Shown here: one piece after another, positions 1 to 7,586 of the stretch
Layout of the letters: each line of letters opens with the position of its first letter
Numbering within the stretch: position 1 is the stretch's first letter
DNA from: an uncultured Treponema sp.
GTDB lineage: Bacteria > Spirochaetota > Spirochaetia > Treponematales > Treponemataceae
Reading direction: 5' to 3'
Assembly: GCA_947174385.1 (NCBI GenBank)
Contig: CAMWIU010000009.1
Span: forward strand, 1-32,241
Length of the DNA: 32,241 nt
Translations under genes and position numbers: made by a program
The notes under the pieces: generated by a model
Databases searched by the model: none
Seen by the model: the letters and a program-made list of their open reading frames with translations, nothing else
What the model was told of the DNA's origin: nothing

Positions 1-135
1 CTTGCCATCATAGACGCTCTGGGTTCGCGTGGCGACAAGTCAGAAGTATAAGGGCTCCTGTACGTAACTTACCTCGACTATCCCGAGGAAGTAACGTCCG
101 CGGCTCGTAACGCGCTTACGAGACTCAAATGGTAA
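1..135 (+). pseudogene. C-terminal end of a HEAT-repeat protein, with in-frame stop
   Basis: Frame 1 from base 1 to the TAA at 133-135 reads as a HEAT-like helical repeat: an AIIDALGSRGDKSEV helix, then LLYVTYLDYPEEV, then an amphipathic helix ending ALTRLKW. This resembles the end of HEAT/PBS-lyase repeat proteins that are common in treponemes. The frame is broken by a TAA at 49-51, between GDKSEV and GLLYV, exactly where the second helix should begin. Neither other forward frame continues the repeat, so a frameshift does not explain the break; a point change at a Tyr or Lys codon would. The terminal ATGGTAA overlaps the start of comEC by 7 bases, which suggests the two were translationally coupled. 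The upstream part of the gene lies outside the window. It could be a decayed gene, a natural truncation or a consensus error. Confidence 0.5.
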
Positions 136-1511
136 AAAGACACATTTCAAATTTCCTCAAAGAAAATCCGCTGGTAATCCCTGCGGTGGTCTTGGCATTG
201 GCGGCATATTTTGGGATTTTCCGAATAAAAACGCAACCCCAATATCGCGCGGTTTTTCCAAGCGAGGGCATCAGCACAATTTCTGGAACAGTCGTTGAAA
301 ATCCGACAAAAGTTTCAGGTTACAAAAACGCCTATCGCGTGAAAATCACTCTTGATTCTGTGGGAACGGCGGACGACGCATGGGGAGGGGCGAGTGGAAT
401 CGTAGAGACCTATGTTCCGACCTCGCTCTACGAAATTCATTCTCCCGGAAAACTTTATTCGGCATGGAGCGGAAAAAAGCAAGACTTTATAATGGACTGC
501 GGCGCGAAAGTTGAATTCGATGTCGTTCCAAAAATCGTAAAAAATTATAAGGACCGCGACGGCGGAACAAAAACAGAATTCCATGTAACGGCGATAAGAA
601 AATGCGACTGGGAATGCGACAAAAATCCAACGAATGAAATTCCATTCGTCGGAAAAATTCCGGCAGTCGCAAAAAAAGGCGCATTCGAAATATTGTTGTC
701 GCGCGTCGCAAAAATCCGCGCTCTTTCGCGACTACATTTTTCACGCCTTATGTACGCATGGGGAAACGCAGGCGGCCTTGTGCTCGCGCTTCTTTCAGGC
801 TCGCGGGAATACCTTCCGCCCGAAGCAGGCGAGGCTTTCCGCAACGCAGGCTTGAGCCACATCCTCGCGTTGAGCGGAATGCACCTTTCGCTTTTTTCAG
901 GACTGGCGTTTTTCATAGGGAAAAAATCATTCGGCAAAAAATTCGCGCCAGTCCTTGAAATATTCGCCGTGCTTCTTTTCTTTTGGTTCGCAGGAAAATC
1001 GCCGTCTCTTTTCAGGGCGTTGCTCTTTTCAATTTGCGCGACTGTGAGCGCGCTCACTCACAAAAAAGTGAAAAGCAGCCTGAACGTGCTCGCGCTGTGC
1101 TTTTTGATTCATGCATCGATTTTCCCTAACGACATTTTCGAACTCGGCTTCAAACTTTCATACGGCGCGCTAGCAGGAATAATCTGCATCAACGAATTTC
1201 TTGCGAAGCATTTGTGCCGCGCGCTTCCTCGATGCGCAGGAAATTCGTTGTCGCAATCGGCTGGAGCGCAGTTTTTCACGATTCCAATCTGCCTGAAATA
1301 TTTCGGGATTTTCGCTCCAGGCGGAGTGCTCGCAAGCACGGTGGTTTCGCCCATAATAACAGCATTCATATATCTCGCACTGGCGGCAATATCGTTGAGC
1401 CTTGCGTTTCCTTTTTTGGCTCCGATTTTCGGAAGCGTCCTCGGAGCGTTCTATTTTGCAATCGAAAAACTCGTCATCGCATTCGCAAAAATTCCAAGAA
1501 TCAAAATTTAA
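129..1511 (+). CDS. comEC: ComEC/Rec2-family competence membrane protein
   Basis: Likely inner-membrane DNA-translocation channel of the natural-competence type, 460 residues. One membrane segment lies at about residues 14-31, followed by an extracytoplasmic DUF4131-like region (about 45-170). The Competence domain then begins with the family signature around residues 222-260 (SGSREYLPPEAGEAFRNAG, then HILALSGMHLSLF). After it come several hydrophobic helices, including FFWFAGKSPSLFRALLFS. It ends at about residue 460 and lacks the C-terminal metallo-beta-lactamase domain of long ComEC proteins such as that of Bacillus; short versions are known in many bacteria. The ATG at 129 overlaps the end of the upstream HEAT gene, and there is no strong ribosome binding site, so translation is probably coupled. 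Whether the organism is competent cannot be told from this gene alone. Confidence 0.88.
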   Translation: MVKRHISNFLKENPLVIPAVVLALAAYFGIFRIKTQPQYRAVFPSEGISTISGTVVENPTKVSGYKNAYRVKITLDSVGTADDAWGGASGIVETYVPTSLYEIHSPGKLYSAWSGKKQDFIMDCGAKVEFDVVPKIVKNYKDRDGGTKTEFHVTAIRKCDWECDKNPTNEIPFVGKIPAVAKKGAFEILLSRVAKIRALSRLHFSRLMYAWGNAGGLVLALLSGSREYLPPEAGEAFRNAGLSHILALSGMHLSLFSGLAFFIGKKSFGKKFAPVLEIFAVLLFFWFAGKSPSLFRALLFSICATVSALTHKKVKSSLNVLALCFLIHASIFPNDIFELGFKLSYGALAGIICINEFLAKHLCRALPRCAGNSLSQSAGAQFFTIPICLKYFGIFAPGGVLASTVVSPIITAFIYLALAAISLSLAFPFLAPIFGSVLGAFYFAIEKLVIAFAKIPRIKI

Positions 1512-1529
1512 ATTGCTTTGAAAGGTCAA

Positions 1530-1558
1530 TTGCAAAAGACACGGGAATTCGCTATAAT
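1530..1558 (+). promoter_or_regulatory. Sigma70-type promoter for rsmA
   Basis: TTGCAA at 1530-1535 and TATAAT at 1553-1558 are separated by 17 bases. The expected transcription start, about 7 bases after the -10 box, falls on or beside the GTG start of rsmA at 1565. The message would therefore be leaderless, and no Shine-Dalgarno sequence is visible upstream of the GTG. Confidence 0.7.
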
Positions 1559-1564
1559 TTTTTC

Positions 1565-2434
1565 GTGCGAAAAATCGAATACAATTCGCCCGCCGCGCTG
1601 AAAGAATTTCTCGGTGCGAACGGGCTTGGAATGCAAAAAAAATTAGGGCAGAATTTTCTCATAAACGAAGACGCGCGAAAAAAAATTGTCGCGGCTCTTG
1701 GCTTGGAAAAAGGCGCGCGCGTTTGGGAAGTAGGGCCGGGGCTTGGCTGCATGACGGCGGAACTTTTGGAAAGCGGCGCGAATGTCACGGCGTTTGAAAT
1801 CGACCGCGGCTTCATTTCCGCGTTGAAAGATTTTTTTTCCGACGAAATCGAAAATGGAAATTTCACTTTGTGCGAAGGCGACGTTCTCAAAAATTGGCGT
1901 TCGGCTTACGAAGAGCGCACTCCGCAATTTCTTTTTGGAAATTTGCCTTACAACATCGCGGCTTCGTTCATCGCGCAGACAATTGAGCGCGGCGCGCGTT
2001 TTGAAAAATGCGCGTTCACCGTGCAAAAGGAAGTGGCGCAAAGGATGGAAGCGAAGCCTTCGGAAAAAGACTACTCGTCGTTTTCGGTTTTGTGCCAATG
2101 GGCTTACGACGTAAAGACAATCTGCGATCTTGGCCGCGCGAATTTTTGGCCGCGCCCGAACGTCGATTCGCGCTCGGTTTTGTTCACAAAAAAGGCTGAG
2201 TTTCCACGCTGCAAGAATCCCGATTTTTTCGTGAAATTCCAGCGCGCGCTTTTTTCGAACAGGCGAAAAACCGTGAAAAACAATCTCCAGTCGTTTCTTC
2301 GCTCCTGCAATTCCAATGGGAACGCCGAGGAAATTCTTCTCGCCGCGAAAGTGAAAGAAAGCGCGCGCGCGGAAGAACTTTGTGTCGAAGAACTTCTGCA
2401 CTTGTCAGACTTTGCCAATGATGCTATACTATAG
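1565..2434 (+). CDS. rsmA: 16S rRNA dimethyladenosine transferase RsmA (KsgA)
   Basis: SAM-dependent enzyme that dimethylates two adjacent adenosines near the 3' end of 16S rRNA during small-subunit assembly. The protein is 289 residues from GTG 1565. It shows the N-terminal KKLGQNFLIN signature, SAM motif I VGPGLG, an acidic ribose-binding segment (AFEID), and the catalytic NLPYNI motif with Asn at about residue 126. The C-terminal helical domain contains FSNRRKTVKNNL. The frame stays open back into comEC to base 1214, but that part has no family similarity and overlaps a real gene. GTG 1565 gives a start (RKIEYNSPAALKEFL) suited to the family; ATG 1631 would remove the conserved N-terminal helix. 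A strong promoter sits immediately upstream. Confidence 0.93.
   Translation: MRKIEYNSPAALKEFLGANGLGMQKKLGQNFLINEDARKKIVAALGLEKGARVWEVGPGLGCMTAELLESGANVTAFEIDRGFISALKDFFSDEIENGNFTLCEGDVLKNWRSAYEERTPQFLFGNLPYNIAASFIAQTIERGARFEKCAFTVQKEVAQRMEAKPSEKDYSSFSVLCQWAYDVKTICDLGRANFWPRPNVDSRSVLFTKKAEFPRCKNPDFFVKFQRALFSNRRKTVKNNLQSFLRSCNSNGNAEEILLAAKVKESARAEELCVEELLHLSDFANDAIL
2402..2430 (+). promoter_or_regulatory. Sigma70-type promoter for the yggS operon, inside rsmA
   Basis: TTGTCA at 2402-2407 and TATACT at 2425-2430 have a 17-base spacer. They lie over the last codons of rsmA. The predicted RNA start near 2437 leaves only about 7 bases before the ATG at 2444, with no Shine-Dalgarno sequence, so this would be a second nearly leaderless message. 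Confidence 0.65.
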
Positions 2435-2443
2435 TTTGATTTT

Positions 2444-3145
2444 ATGGGCGTAAAAGAAAATCTTGCGAAAATAAAAAGCGAAATTGACTCGATTTCAAAG
2501 CAATGCGGACGTGAAGGAAAAGTGCGGCTCGTCGCCGTGAGCAAATTTCATCCAGCATCCAGCGTGCTCGAAGCGGCAGAGGCAGGGCAGATTCTCTTCG
2601 GCGAAAACCGCGTTCAGGAAGCCTCGGAAAAATTCGACGAGGTTGCGAAAAAATTTCCCGCCGCCCGGCTTCACATAATCGGGCATCTTCAGCGAAACAA
2701 AGTAAAGGAAGCCGTGCGAATCGCGTCCTGCATTCAAAGCGTGGATCGCGCAGAAATCATTGACGAAATCGAAAAACGCTGCGTCGAGGCAGGAAAGGAA
2801 ATCGAAATCCTTTTTGAATATCATACGGGAGAAGAATCGAAATCGGGATTTGAAAGCGAGGGCGAAATTCGCGCCGCGCTGGAAAAATTTTCATGCGGAA
2901 AATATCCGCACATAAAAGTGCGCGGCTTTATGACGATGGCCCCGTTCACAGAAGACGAAAGCGCAATCCGCGCTTCGTTCAAAAAACTGCGCGAACTTTC
3001 CATTTCAATGCAAAGCGAATTTCCGCAATTCAACTTGAAGGAACTTTCCATGGGAATGAGCGGCGACTTTAAAATCGCGATCGAAGAAGGTTCTACGATG
3101 GTAAGGGTGGGAACTGCGATTTTCGGTGAAAGGAAAAATCGATGA
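2444..3145 (+). CDS. yggS: YggS/PROSC-family pyridoxal phosphate homeostasis protein
   Basis: Cytosolic PLP-binding protein of the alanine-racemase-fold family that buffers free pyridoxal phosphate and affects amino-acid metabolism. At 233 residues it has the usual length of this single-domain family. Visible signatures are LVAVSKFHP with the PLP Schiff-base lysine at residue 34, FGENRVQE, LHIIGHLQRNK, IQSVDR, MTMAPF, and the C-terminal phosphate-binding segment LSMGMSGDF with VRVGTAIFGER. The ATG at 2444 follows its own promoter by only a few bases. Its TGA overlaps the ATG of the next gene (ATGA at 3142-3145). It is therefore the first of three coupled genes (yggS, exported protein, rluD-like). 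Confidence 0.93.
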   Translation: MGVKENLAKIKSEIDSISKQCGREGKVRLVAVSKFHPASSVLEAAEAGQILFGENRVQEASEKFDEVAKKFPAARLHIIGHLQRNKVKEAVRIASCIQSVDRAEIIDEIEKRCVEAGKEIEILFEYHTGEESKSGFESEGEIRAALEKFSCGKYPHIKVRGFMTMAPFTEDESAIRASFKKLRELSISMQSEFPQFNLKELSMGMSGDFKIAIEEGSTMVRVGTAIFGERKNR

Positions 3146-3648
3146 AAAAAATCGCTTTGCTTGTTTTGATTTTTTCGTGCGTCTCGCTCTTTCCGCTCGC
3201 GGCCGACGATTTTACCGTGGAAGGCGCAGACCCTTACGACGCAAAAGCCACACCGCAATGGCTCAAGGATTTGCGACGCGGCGAAATAATAACGCTCGGA
3301 TCATGGCCGTTCACGCTGCTTCTCACGTCGCTCGGCTATTCGCTCGTTCAAGTCGGCTCGCACAATTTTGATTTCACCTACATGCGAAATCCGTTTTCCA
3401 CCGTCGGCGGCGACTATTCCGAAAGCGAGACTTTGGGAATAATTTTCACTTCGCTCGGAATAAGCGTCGGAGTGGGAATGGCGGATTTTATCGCAACTTT
3501 AGTGAAGCGAAAAAAGGCCGAGAAAAAGAACAATTCGCGGCAAATGGAAAACATCATCGTAACTCCGCTTGAAGGCGGAGGCGACTTTTTTCTTCACGAA
3601 AGGAATTCTGAGATAACTTTCGGGAATTTGGAAAGTGCCGTTTTTTAG
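3142..3648 (+). CDS. Small exported or membrane protein, spirochaete-specific, function unknown
   Basis: A 168-residue protein with no recognised family. It begins with a clear signal peptide (KKIALLVLIFSCVSLFPLAA, probable cleavage after Ala-Ala near residue 21). A short charged stretch follows, then two hydrophobic segments, about 56-72 (WPFTLLLTSLGYSLVQVG) and about 96-117 (LGIIFTSLGISVGVGMADFI). A Lys/Glu-rich stretch and a polar C-terminus complete it. This pattern fits a small inner-membrane or periplasm-facing protein. Similar unnamed proteins occur in treponemes, from memory. It overlaps yggS by 4 bases and has an AAGGA site upstream of its ATG. The rluD-like gene starts 14 bases before its stop, so it is locked into this three-gene operon. 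Confidence 0.75.
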   Translation: MKKIALLVLIFSCVSLFPLAADDFTVEGADPYDAKATPQWLKDLRRGEIITLGSWPFTLLLTSLGYSLVQVGSHNFDFTYMRNPFSTVGGDYSESETLGIIFTSLGISVGVGMADFIATLVKRKKAEKKNNSRQMENIIVTPLEGGGDFFLHERNSEITFGNLESAVF

Positions 3649-4699
3649 CCAAAAAGTTCCGGACGATTTTTCGGGCACGGAACGAATCGACAAGTACATC
3701 GCCTCGCTTCCGAACGGATTCAACCGCTCGAAATTGAAAAGCGGAATCAACGAGATTTTCGTGAACGGAAACAACTCAAAGCTTTCGGGAAAAATCCGCG
3801 CCGGCGACCAAATCGAAATTCAATGGGAAGACAACGTTCCCGACAACATCGAGCCTGAAAACATTCCGCTTCGAATAATCTTTGAAAACGACGATGTGTG
3901 CGTCGTGAACAAAAAGCAGGGAATGGTAACGCATCCTGCGGCGGGAAACTGGAACGGAACTCTCGTAAACGCGCTGCTATTTCATTTCGGCATGGACGCA
4001 ATCAAGCAGACGAAAGAAGGAAGCGAGCAGGAAATCCAAGAATGCCGCCGCCCTGGAATCGTGCACCGCCTCGACAAGGACACGAGCGGAGTCATAATCA
4101 CGGCGAAGCACCGCGACGCGGAAGAATATTTATCGCAAGAATTCAAAAATCGCAACGTCCAAAAAGAATATGTTTTGATCGTGCGCGGCTGTCCGCCAAA
4201 GCGCGACGGCGTAATCAACACGCTCATCGTTCGCGACGGAGCGGACAGAAAACGCTTCAAGGCCGTGGACGAAAACGCGGCGAAAAATTTGCGATTCGGC
4301 GAGGACGTGGAACGCTTTGAAAAGCGAAACCTGCCGCAAGGAAAAAGGGCGGTAACGCTTTATCATGTCGTTGCGATTTATTCGAACTACACTTTGATTC
4401 GCGCGAGGCTTCTCACGGGACGCACGCACCAAATCCGCGTCCACATGAAATATTTGGGATGCCCTGTTTTGGGAGACCCGATTTATTCGAAAAAAGACAG
4501 CCTTTTTCCCGACGCGCAGATGATGCTTCATTCGCGGCTTTTGAAAATCCGTCTGCCGGGCGAAGAAAATTTTGCGATATTCAAGGCCGCGATTCCCGAA
4601 CGCTTCAAAAAAATTATTGCGATTTTAAGGGAGAAATTTCCGCGCGAATATTGTTCAAAGGGAATAAAAATCAAAGAAGAAAACCTAGAAAAATTATAA
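3635..4699 (+). CDS. RluD-type 23S rRNA pseudouridine synthase with S4 domain
   Basis: RluA/RluD-family pseudouridine synthase that isomerises uridines in 23S rRNA. An N-terminal S4 RNA-binding domain (about residues 14-75: RIDKYIASLPNGFNRSKLKS, then VNGN and IRAGDQIEI) precedes the synthase domain. The catalytic motif HRLDKDTSG starts at residue 144, with Asp147 as the expected nucleophile. RLLTGRTHQIRVHM and LGDPIY are the usual C-terminal landmarks. At 354 residues it is slightly longer than E. coli RluD (326) because of an insert near residues 205-240 (FGEDVERFEKRNLPQGKRA) before the YHVV strand. The start is GTG 3635, inside the upstream gene, with no strong ribosome site, so coupling is likely. 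Whether it modifies the RluD or the RluC positions cannot be told from sequence. Confidence 0.9.
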   Translation: MPFFSQKVPDDFSGTERIDKYIASLPNGFNRSKLKSGINEIFVNGNNSKLSGKIRAGDQIEIQWEDNVPDNIEPENIPLRIIFENDDVCVVNKKQGMVTHPAAGNWNGTLVNALLFHFGMDAIKQTKEGSEQEIQECRRPGIVHRLDKDTSGVIITAKHRDAEEYLSQEFKNRNVQKEYVLIVRGCPPKRDGVINTLIVRDGADRKRFKAVDENAAKNLRFGEDVERFEKRNLPQGKRAVTLYHVVAIYSNYTLIRARLLTGRTHQIRVHMKYLGCPVLGDPIYSKKDSLFPDAQMMLHSRLLKIRLPGEENFAIFKAAIPERFKKIIAILREKFPREYCSKGIKIKEENLEKL

Positions 4700-4721
4700 A
4701 GTTGTACGCTTTTATATAAAT

Positions 4722-4753
4722 TTGGTATGAAAAAGTGTTCAATTTTGTATAAT
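4722..4753 (+). promoter_or_regulatory. Possible promoter for the second pseudouridine synthase gene
   Basis: A perfect TATAAT lies at 4748-4753 in the 109-base AT-rich gap between the two synthase genes. The best -35 candidate, TTGGTA at 4722-4727, is 20 bases away, which is poor. A GAGGG ribosome site at 4796-4800 precedes the ATG at 4809. Nothing else was seen in this gap. Confidence 0.35.
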
Positions 4754-4808
4754 TTCTAGGCTTGGTCGTAATGGAATCTGACGCAATTTTTTTTCGAGGG
4801 AAAAGCCA

Positions 4809-5570
4809 ATGACGCACATAAAAATCATTCATGAGCCGAATGCGCTTGAGCCTTTTTTGGTTTTGGAAAAGCCCGCGGGCATTCCGAGCGCGCCGCTTTT
4901 CGCAGGCGACACGCAAAACGCGCTTTTTGAAGCCGAAACGCTTTTTCCGCAGATTCATTCCGTTCGCGGAAAAAAGGAAATCGAAGCGGGGCTTTTGCAC
5001 AGAATTGACACGCAGACGCGCGGGCTTCTTTTGCTCGCCGCAAGCCAGGAATTCTACGACCATATTATTTTATCGCAAGAGCGCGGCGAGTTCGTGAAGA
5101 CATATTTTGCCGAATGCGCTTGCGATAAGGAAAACGCTGCGAAACTCGGCGGCTTTCCTTTCATGCCAGAAATTTGCGATACGAATTTCGGACAGTCGCA
5201 AACGGTTTCGTCGTACTTCAGATTTTACGGCGAGGGCAGAAGGGAAGTGCGCCCCGTGCTTGAAGGAGGCTCAAAATTTGCGATAAAAAAACTCGGCGCG
5301 AAAAAGACTTATTCCACGCAAATCGAAATTTTAAGTTGCGATAAAAATTCCGCGAAAATAAAATGCAGGATTGAAAAAGGATTTCGCCACCAAGTTCGAT
5401 GCCATTTGGCGTGGCTCGGCTTTCCGGTTTTGGGCGACGCGATTTACAACCATGATTTTCGCTCGTTCGGAAAGGAAGGGCAAATGCGATTTTTTGCGGC
5501 AGGGCTTGAATTCCCCGACTTGCATTCGCGGAAAGTGTTTAAGTTTGAGATGGATGTGATGGGAATTTGA
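4809..5570 (+). CDS. RluA-family pseudouridine synthase without S4 domain
   Basis: A 253-residue pseudouridine synthase consisting of the catalytic domain alone. It opens directly with the strand FLVLEKPAGIPSAP. The catalytic motif is HRIDTQTRG at residues 64-72, with Asp67 as the expected nucleophile. GFRHQVRCHLAWLG, then FPVLGDAIY, matches the RluA C-terminal block. The target (tRNA or 23S rRNA) is unknown; the Thr/Arg in HRIDTQTRG differ from the more common HRLDxxTSG. A GAGGG ribosome site sits 8 bases before the ATG. Bases 5071-5343 of this gene carry five copies of the octamer TATCGCAA/TTGCGATA (see findings). It is the last gene before the AT-rich accessory patch. Confidence 0.88.
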   Translation: MTHIKIIHEPNALEPFLVLEKPAGIPSAPLFAGDTQNALFEAETLFPQIHSVRGKKEIEAGLLHRIDTQTRGLLLLAASQEFYDHIILSQERGEFVKTYFAECACDKENAAKLGGFPFMPEICDTNFGQSQTVSSYFRFYGEGRREVRPVLEGGSKFAIKKLGAKKTYSTQIEILSCDKNSAKIKCRIEKGFRHQVRCHLAWLGFPVLGDAIYNHDFRSFGKEGQMRFFAAGLEFPDLHSRKVFKFEMDVMGI

Positions 5571-5677
5571 AGAGCGCGCTTGCGATGGATTTTTTTGAAG
5601 CAGGATGTGAGTTTTTCATACAAAAAAGAGAACTGATAAAAATAGAATGCTTATCCTTGTGACATATGCGAAGTAAT

Positions 5678-5706
5678 TTGACAATTTTTATTATATATAT
5701 TATAAT
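5678..5706 (+). promoter_or_regulatory. Consensus sigma70 promoter for the DUF262 gene
   Basis: TTGACA at 5678-5683 and TATAAT at 5701-5706, with a 17-base spacer, match the sigma70 consensus at every position. A second TATAAT at 5710-5715 adds to the AT-rich tract. The predicted RNA start near 5713 gives a leader of about 90 bases. The rest of the 5571-5803 gap is AT-rich, with no RNA gene, attachment repeat or convincing terminator seen. Confidence 0.8.
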
Positions 5707-5803
5707 AATTATAATAAACCCAGTTTTATTAATGAAAACCTGTTGCTAACCCGATGTTTTTTAGTTGTTTTGAAAAAAAATGTGTAAATAGAGAGATGAT
5801 AAA

Positions 5804-7546
5804 ATGAGTGAACTAACAGACAGAATTCAGCCTACAAATTCAGGTCTAACTACTTATCTTGATGATTTGGTAGGTGGAAAATATCAGATTCCAACTTTTC
5901 AAAGAAATGTTGTTTGGCAACATGAGAATGTAAAGAAACTATGGGACAGCATTTACAAATTTTATCCTTTGGGAAGCATCTTGATTTGGAAAACAGACAC
6001 TAAGCTTCAGAATCACCGCTCCATCGGAGGGCATATAATATTTGACGAAAAACCTCGAACAGAGTATCAATACATTCTTGATGGGCAGCAGAGAACTACA
6101 TCTTTACTCACCTCATTAAGAGGAGGAAAAATTGAAGGTAGAGATGATTTTAATCCTGAACTTTATATAGATTTGACAAAAGAGAATACTGATAAAACAG
6201 ATGATCAAACTTATAAAGAAAGATTCTTGTTTTTATCTGAGATTGATGACAGTAAAAATCCTAGAAATTCAGAGCGAAAAAGAAAGTTGGAAAACGGTCT
6301 TATTGTCAAATTGAATGACATTTCCAAAGATTTTGGTTCATTGTATGGGAAAATTAATTGTCTTGATAATGATAATAAAGGCAATATTCTAAAACAACTT
6401 TTACGAATGAAAGACGTTTTTGACAATTATCGGCTTTCATTCATTGAAATTAAGGGGATTGAAGTCAGTGAGGTATGCCAGATTTTCGAGCGCATAAACC
6501 AAGCAGGAAAACCGCTTGATATTTTTGACATTGTAGTTGCGAAAACTTTTGTTCCGGAATCCGCTCCGAAAGCAAATGATGGTTTCTATTTAAGGGATTT
6601 TATAGACGGATTTAGAGATAGATACAGGGGAAGTAGATTTGTGGATATGTCTGATTTGGGATATTTGCAAACGCTCGCAGTTCTTATTCGTGAAAACATC
6701 CCCAATTCCGGAGTTCAGAACATCACCAACAGTTATCTAAACAACATAAAGACTCAACATATAAAAGAGATATGGGATGACGCGGAGATTGCCATAAGAA
6801 AGACATTTGACTTTTTTGAAAACTATCTACATTTACAGCCTTATCTTATTCCGTATGGATATTTCTATTATACAATAACCGCTTATTTCTTTAGAAACGA
6901 AAACCCTGACTATGACTTTTTGCTAAAGTATTTCTGGTATTTTTCAATGCACAAAGACGACCTTTTGAGCAATACCACACATTTAAGACAGCATATTGAA
7001 TTTCTAAATAGTCAAAAAACAGAGGAAGTCGAATTTGAAACTTTTGTGTTGGACAAGGAAAAGCTGCGGAACGCCAAATACAGCGCGGCAGGACGTATGA
7101 GCCGAGCCGTCCTCGCCCTATATGCAAGCAAGGAGCCGAGAGACTGGACCGACAAGATACGCAAGGTCAACGTGAGCAATTTCTTTGTTACAACTGACAA
7201 GCCAAACCTGCATCATATATTCCCAACCAATTCTGATTATGTGTTGGAACATAATAACATCGACCAAAACTCCCTTATGAATATCGCCTTCATCACGCAG
7301 GCGACCAATCTTGACATATCAAACAAAGACCCGATTGTCTATCTAAAGAATTACATAAATGACAGTTTTGTCGGCATCATGCCCGAGCATTTTCTTCCCG
7401 AAATTCTTCTTGAATGGGTTGCCGATGGAAAACTTCCTGACGATGCTATTTCCGTTTTCATCGAAAAGCGAATAGAACTGATTGAAGCGGACTTGAGGGA
7501 AAAGCTTAAAGGAATCGACTTTCAGACAATCGATACTAGAGTTTAG
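5804..7546 (+). CDS. DUF262 + DUF1524 protein (GmrSD/SspE-like), probable defence nuclease
   Basis: A 580-residue protein. The N-terminal DUF262 (ParB/Srx-like nucleotidase fold) shows IPTFQR at residues 29-34, the LGSILIW strand, and the signature DGQQRTT at 93-99. A second DUF262 block follows at about 215-245 (IKGIEVSEVCQIFERINQAG, then LDIFDIVVAK). The C-terminal domain carries LHHIFP at about 469-474 and then SLMNIAFITQATNLDISNKDP, the His and Asn pattern of DUF1524 HNH-type nucleases. This architecture is that of GmrSD type IV restriction enzymes and of SspE and BrxU, which act on modified DNA and use nucleotide hydrolysis. The gene is clearly more AT-rich than its neighbours and has its own consensus promoter, which suggests horizontal transfer. 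No modification genes lie next to it. The substrate is unknown, and the defence role is inferred from the family. Confidence 0.85.
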   Translation: MSELTDRIQPTNSGLTTYLDDLVGGKYQIPTFQRNVVWQHENVKKLWDSIYKFYPLGSILIWKTDTKLQNHRSIGGHIIFDEKPRTEYQYILDGQQRTTSLLTSLRGGKIEGRDDFNPELYIDLTKENTDKTDDQTYKERFLFLSEIDDSKNPRNSERKRKLENGLIVKLNDISKDFGSLYGKINCLDNDNKGNILKQLLRMKDVFDNYRLSFIEIKGIEVSEVCQIFERINQAGKPLDIFDIVVAKTFVPESAPKANDGFYLRDFIDGFRDRYRGSRFVDMSDLGYLQTLAVLIRENIPNSGVQNITNSYLNNIKTQHIKEIWDDAEIAIRKTFDFFENYLHLQPYLIPYGYFYYTITAYFFRNENPDYDFLLKYFWYFSMHKDDLLSNTTHLRQHIEFLNSQKTEEVEFETFVLDKEKLRNAKYSAAGRMSRAVLALYASKEPRDWTDKIRKVNVSNFFVTTDKPNLHHIFPTNSDYVLEHNNIDQNSLMNIAFITQATNLDISNKDPIVYLKNYINDSFVGIMPEHFLPEILLEWVADGKLPDDAISVFIEKRIELIEADLREKLKGIDFQTIDTRV

Positions 7547-7586
7547 GATTTATGCCGCGTTTTAAAACTTATGAAGGAGATGGAAG

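Noticed and set aside
1214..1564. Upstream in-frame extension of rsmA into comEC
   Set aside because: No similarity to the RsmA family, overlaps comEC, and a promoter lies between the two; start moved to GTG 1565.
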